From Pseudogymnoascus destructans (taxonomy: Eukaryota > Ascomycota > Leotiomycetes > Thelebolales > Thelebolaceae), in assembly GCF_001641265.1 (NCBI RefSeq), contig NW_020167533.1, positions 1 to 64,000 of the forward strand: 64,000 nt of DNA. The letters run 5' to 3'. The notes under the pieces are model-generated. The model worked only from the letters and a program-made list of their open reading frames with translations. It was not told the DNA's origin and did not search any database. Positions within the stretch are counted from its first letter, which is position 1. The number at the start of each line of letters is the position of its first letter. Below, piece after piece: positions 57,901 through 64,000 of this stretch. Both the position numbers and the translations under genes were made by a program.

Positions 57901-58010
57901 CCACAAGCTTGAGGGCGTTGACAAGGCATATCAGTATCGGATTTGGGACTGCAGGAGAAAGGCGTAGGAATCCTTTGCTGCCGTTCAGGCTGCCATTGAA
58001 GAATATTTAA
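54950..58010 (+). CDS. Large disordered protein of unknown function, 954 aa
   Basis: Exons: 54950-55533, 55597-55997, 56131-58010. They total 2865 nt in one frame. I recognise no enzyme or fold domain. Visible features are basic nuclear-localisation-like clusters (KKRLKRPIR, PRKKRKKTYP), long acidic Ser-rich stretches (SDNESDEDRKDEDDYD), and a KRRVTFNEDVEVI motif near residue 582 that fits the RVxF docking motif of PP1. There is also a short repeated SQM segment (LNQSQMRLNESQM). A nuclear phosphatase-1-associated scaffold is possible, but this is inference. The start could also be an upstream in-frame ATG at 54761; I chose 54950 because the upstream part encodes a poly-Phe/Leu segment from a T-rich leader. 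Confidence 0.75.
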
Positions 58011-58477
58011 AGGCGGGATATTTGTGGATTTGCTGCAGGATTTTTGGAGCCATATGGCTAGATTATGGGTGGCATTGTAAATGTGCAATTGCTGTCTTCC
58101 TATTTTTTATCAAACGGATTGCTATCAGCTTACCTCAGAATTACGATAGTTTTAAATTAGCTAGAATCACTAAGTTATAGCTCTATTTCTTTTACCCCAA
58201 ATTATTTAGCTTTAATATATCACCTTGACATATAAAGAGTCAATTGCATATTTCAAAGTTATTTCTCAGAAGAGTTAAATCAAATAGCTACAGAGCTATA
58301 TTCGGCGAACTAACTTACCCTGACCCTTGCTGACGAACGTGGATCTGCAAGGCTGACAGCGCGCTAAGAATAAACTTCTTGGTGGAGCACAATTGGCTTT
58401 CCAGACAACATCCACAACATCTCTCAGTAGAACCTGTCACGAAGATATAGGGTTGACGATCTAACCTTTCAAGTAAC
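58011..58477. other. Intergenic, AT-rich
   Basis: Between two genes on the same strand. Nothing else is recognised. Confidence 0.5.
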
Positions 58478-59105
58478 ATGGTCAGGTTAAAGAATAGATA
58501 CCTCTTGGTAAACATTCTATATCCCGAGGCCACAGCCTTACCATCGTCGAAAGTGCCCGACGTTGTCGCCTTCAACCAGCCCACGACCGACGACCTCACG
58601 CCGCAGCTTCTCATAAAAGCAATTAGAGAAGCAGTACTCGAACTATTCGGAGATTATGGCTCCGGGGCGATAGCAGGGAGTTTGATGGGTGAGATTGGCC
58701 CTCTAGTTGCATAGACTCATGCGCATATTCTAACGCCCACCAGTTAAATATTTGTCGCCTGCCACCTCGACGTTTATTATACGAGTTACAAGGGCGCATT
58801 ACAGAATTGCTTGGGCAGCACTGTCGATGATGAATATGGTTCCGGTCAAGGATGGCAAGAAATGCGTATACCGTGTTGTCAGAGTCAGCGGCACAATCCG
58901 TAAGGCTGAGGAAGAAGCTATTCGCCGCGCACGAGAAATGATGCTCAGAGCGAAGCGGGAGCTTGGAGATCAGAGCGCAGCCACGTTAGAGAGCATCCTT
59001 GGGAAGCCGAAAGATAATAGGCCGGTAGCTGTCGACTCGGAAGTTCTTATGCTTGATGCGAGTGACGACGACCCTGTGGATTGCAACAGCGATGAAGACG
59101 GTTGA
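58478..59105 (+). CDS. POP5: RNase P/MRP subunit POP5
   Basis: Exons: 58478-58688, 58744-59105, with one 55-nt intron. They total 573 nt, 190 residues. The N-terminus MVRLKNRYLLVNILYP is the diagnostic Pop5 start. IREAVLELFGDYGSG and FIIRVTRAHYRIAWAALSMM follow in the Rpp14/Pop5 fold, and the C-terminus is acidic. Pop5 is a protein subunit of nuclear RNase P and RNase MRP, working in tRNA 5' maturation and rRNA processing. Its stop codon lies 7 bp from the stop of the convergent GPN2 gene. Confidence 0.93.
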
Positions 59106-59112
59106 TGCGACA

Positions 59113-60282
59113 TCATTTATTATTTCTAACAACTTTAATCCCACTACCACCGGGAGATAACGACATGTGGCCAAAGTCCTCATCAGCCTCATCGCCTTCC
59201 ATATGCGCCTCGAGCTTCTGGGCAGCCTCGGCTTTCGCCCTCTCAGCTTCATCCTGCGCTTCTTGCTCCTTCCTATCCCTCTTGTCAAACTCGTCTTTCG
59301 CATTTACCCAGCGCTCCTGGACGTCTTTTATATCCATAGTCGTCAAGCCCTCGCGCATGGCAACTTGCCATACCGTATCGTTTGCGCCCTCTGCTCCACC
59401 AAAGACGTATCCGCCTGCTCGATCAATCATTTGTAGGAGGTGCATCATGCTACGCTTATCCTCCACCGCCAATGTTTCGTATCCTACCAATCCGAAGCTC
59501 TCGACAAGGTCGACGATTGCCGAGTTCAGGCCTGCGAATTTAGAACCCTTCATTACGGATGACTCGGCTTCGAGGTGTGGTAGGAGGTAGCTCAGGTCTT
59601 GGACTTCGGTGTAAAAGTCGAGGTTGAAGGGTAATGGGTCGTATGTGGAAAGCTTATCGATCTTGGTGAGGACGTTGAGGTGTGGCAAATCCATCTGCAG
59701 CATGGCGCGCAGACTGAGGATGAGATTCGAGATGTATAGTGACGGTAGGGTGAGGCAATAGGAATCCGTAAGGTTCATAACAACCATCCTGTATCCCATC
59801 TTCTGTATGTGGAAGAATATATTTCGTAATGATGAGTGATGTGTGAACAGCTCCGCCTGCCCCGGGCAGTCAAAAATTACATAGTCCTCCCCTAAGCCCC
59901 TGAGACCCTCCTCGAGCCACTCGACGTTGTGTTCTAATTCCTCCATAGCATAAAGTATACCGCCGTTGGGACCTAACTCGTCGTCGCGCATTATATCTTC
60001 GAGACGGACTATTTCGCGCACGTCGAGAGCTGCTGTGTAGTTCGTGTGCTCGTTGGCGGGGTCGAGGTTAACGACTGAACATTTGCGCCCGATGGCAGAC
60101 ATGAATTGCTGCACTTTTTGAGGTGATTAGCTTTGAGAATACCAAAATGTTCTGATCTATACTTACTGCCATCACAGTATGTAGATTTGCCAGCACCAGC
60201 TGTGCCTACAACAAGCTGTAGAAATGTTAACAGTTGATCGTATCAGCCTTGACCTGAGGAAACCTACCTGTGCGAACGGCAT
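59113..60282 (-). CDS. GPN2: GPN-loop GTPase 2
   Basis: Exons (minus): 60282-60268 (15 nt), 60215-60167 (49 nt), 60113-59113. They total 1065 nt, 354 residues. Exon 1 gives MPFAQ and exon 2 the Walker A motif GTAGAGKST. The main exon carries VNLDPANEH, the defining GPN loop in DELGPNGGILYAMEELEHN, DCPGQAELF, and the TKID guanine-specificity motif. GPN2 with GPN1/GPN3 acts in assembly and nuclear import of RNA polymerase II and III. The C-terminal 60 residues form a charged helix. Confidence 0.94.
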
Positions 60283-60577
60283 GTTGGGCTTCGATCAGGC
60301 AAGCCCCTGATTTGTTTGATTTTGATCTGGGTATTATTCAAAGGATCTGCGGTGACTTTAGAATATCGTATTGCAAAATTCACATATGTTTGTATGTTCA
60401 CGTTCTTGGTTTGAAATTGTTCTGAATCGTCATCCTGTGGTCTGGAGGGGTCTAAGGCGGTAAGCGATAGTGCAGCAGAATCCAAATCTAAGCTCCATCC
60501 ACCGCGACCTTATCTAAACCAAACATTTATCAACACGCTCGCCAGTAGAACAACACACCTCACATCTCAACTACAAG
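60283..60577. promoter_or_regulatory. Shared divergent promoter of GPN2 and BUB3
   Basis: The region is 295 bp between divergent starts. No clear TATA box is seen. Confidence 0.5.
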
Positions 60578-61756
60578 ATGTCTCTAGGTAAAACTCCTCG
60601 TGGCCTTTGAGCCAGATTATGAATTCTGAGTGACACAAACCTAACATTATAACAGCAACTCAGTTCGAGATTCCCACGCCTCCCGCAGATGTTATCTCCG
60701 CCGTCAAGTTTGCGCCCGACTCTCCTAACCGCCTACTCGTCTCGTCCTGGGATAAATACCTCCATTTATACGAAGTTCAAGACGGAGAAAATGCTGGAAC
60801 CTTGGTGAACAAATATGAGCATCGTGCTCCGGTGCTGGATACCTGTTTTGGCGCGGGGGACGATGAGGCCTTCACGGCAGGTATGGATTGGCAGGTGAAG
60901 CGGTACGTAAATTCACAACCAATACTGGAGGATAATTCATTCTAATGTTGGCTTTAGGATCGATTTAAGTACCGGCGAACAAACTGTCCTCAGCACCCAC
61001 GAAGCACCCGCCAACCGCGTGGTATACAGTAAAGAACATTCACTCCTCATCTCCTCGTCATGGGATAGCACCCTCCACCTCCACTTCCTCTCCGACCCTT
61101 CGAAAGGACCAACCACAATTCCGCTTCCCGCAAAGCCATTCTCACTTTCACTATCTCCGACCCGCCTTGTCGTTGCTATGGCATCACGTCTGGTAAATAT
61201 CTACGACCTGAAATCCACAGCATTACTCTCGTCACAAGCAACCGATGGCAAAAGCGAGGTCGAGCCGTGGCAAAAGAGGGAGAGTTCTTTGAAATTCATG
61301 ACAAGAGCAGTGGCTTGCATGCCAAACGATGCTGGTTACGCAACATCATCGATCGAGGGGCGTGTTGCCGTGGAGTGGTTCGACCCGTCTGATTCGTCAC
61401 AAGCTAGGAAGTACGCTTTCAAGTGCCACCGTCAACCTGACTCCTCCGGCGATGGTTCGGATATTGTGTATCCCGTCAACGCATTGACATTTAACCCTAT
61501 CCACGGTACGTTTGCTAGTGGTGGCGGAGATGGCGTTGTTGCGCTGTGGGATGCCGTTGCGAAGAGGAGGATCAGGCAATATCAGAAGTATGCTACAAGT
61601 GTGGCAGCGCTGTCTTTTAGCACCGACGGGAAATACCTCGCTATTGGTGTATCCCCTGGCTTTGAAGATGGAAAGGACTTCAACCCGGATGGTCTGGTGA
61701 AGGTGTTCATCAGAAAATTGGGTGAGAACGAGGCGAAGGGAAAGGGGCAAAAATAA
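60578..61756 (+). CDS. BUB3: Spindle checkpoint WD40 protein BUB3
   Basis: Exons: 60578-60587 (10 nt), 60656-60902, 60958-61756. They total 1056 nt, 351 residues. The protein reads MSLATQFEIPTPPADVISAV, then the Bub3/Rae1 WD40 pattern: LLVSSWDKYLHLYE, LLISSSWDSTLHLH, and SIEGRVAVEWFD (the conserved SxEGRVAVE block that separates Bub3 from other WD proteins). HGTFASGGGDGVVALWD follows. It recruits Bub1 and BubR1/Mad3 to phosphorylated kinetochore KNL1 and is part of the mitotic checkpoint complex. Confidence 0.94.
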
Positions 61757-62001
61757 TAGATATTACGGGGTAATGTAAAATTATCTGTCATATTAGCAAG
61801 GCGCAATGGATACTATGAGCATATTGAAAAAATCAATAATCATTAAGGAGAGTTTGAAGCTGTTGATGTGAACGTTTGGTCGTCACACTGATCGTCGGTA
61901 CCACCCCCCGCCTATCGCGCCGACACATTGACCCCAACTTTCCCCACGTTTCCCCCACCACAACATCCGTTCATAGGAATTAGCATCACAACCCCAACAC
62001 G

Positions 62002-64000
62002 ATGTCACAAAACACGCTGAGAGCGGCAATACTTATAGTCTCTACCACAGCTGTAGAGGATCATTCTACTGATAAATCCTGCGATATCCTCAAAGATGTC
62101 TTTAGGCAAGAAGCGGACGGTCAATGGGAGTGGGATGTTGTGGAGACCAAGATCGTTGGCGATGTAGTCGAGGACATACAGGAAGCTATCAAGCATTGGG
62201 CGGGCCAGGATAATCCGGTCAATGTCATAATTACTACCGGAGGAACTGGCTTTGCTGTCGCTGACAATACCCCAGAAGTATGTTGAAGGTTAACGTGACT
62301 GATTATATCGGATGCTGGCTTATTTACGTGACAGGCTGTCTCACCACTATTACATCGCCAGGCTCCAGGCCTCGTATATGGAATGCTCTCATCTTCAGCC
62401 GCCATAACACCATGTTTGTATTCCCAGATTTTAAAGTATTTCCATTCTAACACGTAATACAGTTGCACTCATGTCACGCCCTGTTGCTGGTGTCCGCAAC
62501 AAGAGCATCATTATCACCCTCCCAGGCTCGCCAAAGGGCGCCAAGGAGAATCTCCAGTGCATATTAAAGCTCCTACCTCATGCATGCTTGCAAGCAGCAG
62601 GGGCGGACTCCAGATCTCTACATGCTGGAGGCATCAAAAAGCTGGAATCGGAGGCTGGAATAAGCTCTAGCGGATCTCACGCTGGCCATCACGGCTATGG
62701 TCACGGTCACGACCACTCGCACACACACGGTCATAGCCACTGCTATAATCATGGCCATGGGCACGCAATGCCAGTTCGCCACACAAGAGAAACGGATAAT
62801 CCTCAATCTAACGACCCCGCGGCCGGCCCGTCACGACGACACCGGTCATCACCGTATCCGACGCTTGAAGTTAGCCATGCCTTGGAACTAATCAAAAATG
62901 AGACTCCAGCCCCTCAAATAATATCCGCCAAAGTGGATGGATTGCTTGTCGGCTTTGTTCTTGCGGAAGATGTCACCGCTACTGAGGCAGTGCCTGCGTT
63001 TAGGGCAAGCATCGTTGATGGCTACGCTGTCATTGTCCCCGAAGGAGGAGAGAGTTCCGCTGGTGTGTTCCCTGTTGCATCTATCTCGCATGCCGCACCG
63101 GGGGAGATCAAGCCACTGTTGAAGGGGCAAATAACTCGTATCACCACCGGCGCGCCTCTTCCTCCAGGGGCAACGTCGGTTATTATGGTTGAAGACACAG
63201 TCCTCAAATCGACTTCTGAAGATGGTACAGAAGAGAAGGAAGTTGAGATCTTGGCCACAGACGTCAAATCTGGTGAGAATATCCGTGAAGTTGGCAGTGA
63301 TATCCAGTCAGGGTCTGTTATTCTCCGTAAAGGTGACCAGATATCTGCCACGGGTGGCGAGCTAGGGTTATTGGTTTCTGTTGGTAGAACTGAGGTCAAG
63401 GTTTATCGCCGCCCTGTTGTTGGCGTTCTTTCTACAGGAGACGAAATAGTGCAGCACGATCGCCCTGGACACCTTCGTCTGGGAGAAGTGAGGGATTGCA
63501 ACCGCCCTACCATCATGGCTGCAGTCAGAAGCTGGGGTTTTGAAGCCCGAGACCTCGGAATTGCAAGTGATACCCCCGGATCGCTCGAGGAAACTCTTCG
63601 CGCGGCACTACGACAAGTGGATGTTATTATCACCTCAGGTGGTGTCTCAATGGGCGAGCTAGATCTGCTCAAGCCTACTATCGAGCGGCAGCTCGCTGGG
63701 ACAATACATTTCGGGCGCGTAGCTATGAAGCCGGGAAAGCCGTCGACATTTGCTACAGTGCCAGTAAAATCTAACAATGGTGCTCCCGTCAAGAAGCTGG
63801 TATTTTCCCTCCCTGGAAACCCCGCGAGCGCTGTCGTGGCATTTCACCTCTTCGTGCTTCCTAGCTTGCATTTTGCGAGTGGAGTGCAGCCGGCCGGCTT
63901 ACCTTCGGTACCAGTGCTACTCGGACACGAGATCAGGCTGGATAAGCAGAGGAAAGAATATCACCGTGCGGTGGTAAGTGTTGGGAGAAACGGGAAACTG
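62002..64000 (+). CDS. cnxE: Molybdenum cofactor biosynthesis protein, MogA-MoeA fusion (gephyrin/CnxE type), 3' end outside window
   Basis: Exons: 62002-62277, 62335-62413, then 62464 to the window edge, in frame throughout. The MogA-like G domain has SCDILKDVFRQE, VNVIITTGGTGFA, and GLVYGMLSSSAAITPFALMS, with RPVAGVRNKSIIITLPGSP. Residues about 190-227 form a His-rich linker. The MoeA-like E domain starts near 249 with ISAKVDGLLVGFVLAEDV and continues with FRASIVDGYAV, GVLSTGDEIV, ITSGGVSMGELD and SLPGNPASAVV. The G domain adenylates molybdopterin and the E domain inserts molybdate, making active cofactor for nitrate reductase, xanthine dehydrogenase and sulphite oxidase. Fusion of both domains in one chain, G first, is the fungal/animal order. 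Confidence 0.94.

Overview
The window is nuclear DNA of a filamentous ascomycete (Pezizomycotina). The evidence is dense protein genes with many 47-110 nt GT-AG introns, a cytoplasmic dynein heavy chain of 4352 residues, a fused MogA-MoeA molybdenum cofactor protein, GH55 and GH75 wall hydrolases, Exo84, and mobile elements of fungal type (chromodomain Ty3/gypsy, pogo/Fot, MULE-like). A leotiomycete is a reasonable guess, but no marker gene here settles the class. I saw no rRNA or tRNA gene and no CRISPR array.

Layout. 1-6500 is a nest of three decayed transposons: a pogo/Fot DNA transposon, interrupted by a plus-strand chromodomain Ty3/gypsy element, itself interrupted by a minus-strand Ty3/gypsy element that runs off the left edge. 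6600-11500 is a small accessory stretch of secreted proteins on the minus strand (GH55 glucanase, a possible small secreted protein, GH75 chitosanase). 12400-38500 is mostly housekeeping: an AMMECR1 protein with two homopolymer frameshifts, a FAR1-like DNA-binding protein, PP2A catalytic subunit, EXO84, TOM20, dynein heavy chain, a broken sulfotransferase-like gene and adenylosuccinate synthetase. 39500-40513 encodes a divergent histone H4 variant. 40900-45300 is an insertion-like block with two convergent genes, a 14-exon MULE-like DDE transposase and a zinc-finger-like protein. Nearly all their introns carry the same palindromic 10-mer family at the 3' end. 45546-64000 holds SVF1, mitochondrial uL11, a SAT4/HAL4-type kinase, HSP10, a CBM18 secreted protein, a 954-residue orphan, POP5, GPN2, BUB3 and cnxE (cut by the right edge).

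How the genes relate. Most neighbours are unrelated housekeeping genes, arranged as divergent pairs with shared promoters of about 300-500 bp (EXO84/TOM20, SVF1/uL11m, GPN2/BUB3) or as tight convergent pairs (POP5/GPN2 stop codons 7 bp apart). The glucanase and chitosanase plausibly act together on fungal cell walls. The block at 40.9-45.3 kb is the part least explained by known gene families. Gene structures were built by hand from splice signals and reading-frame continuity. In each case given with exon lists, the exon lengths sum to a multiple of three.
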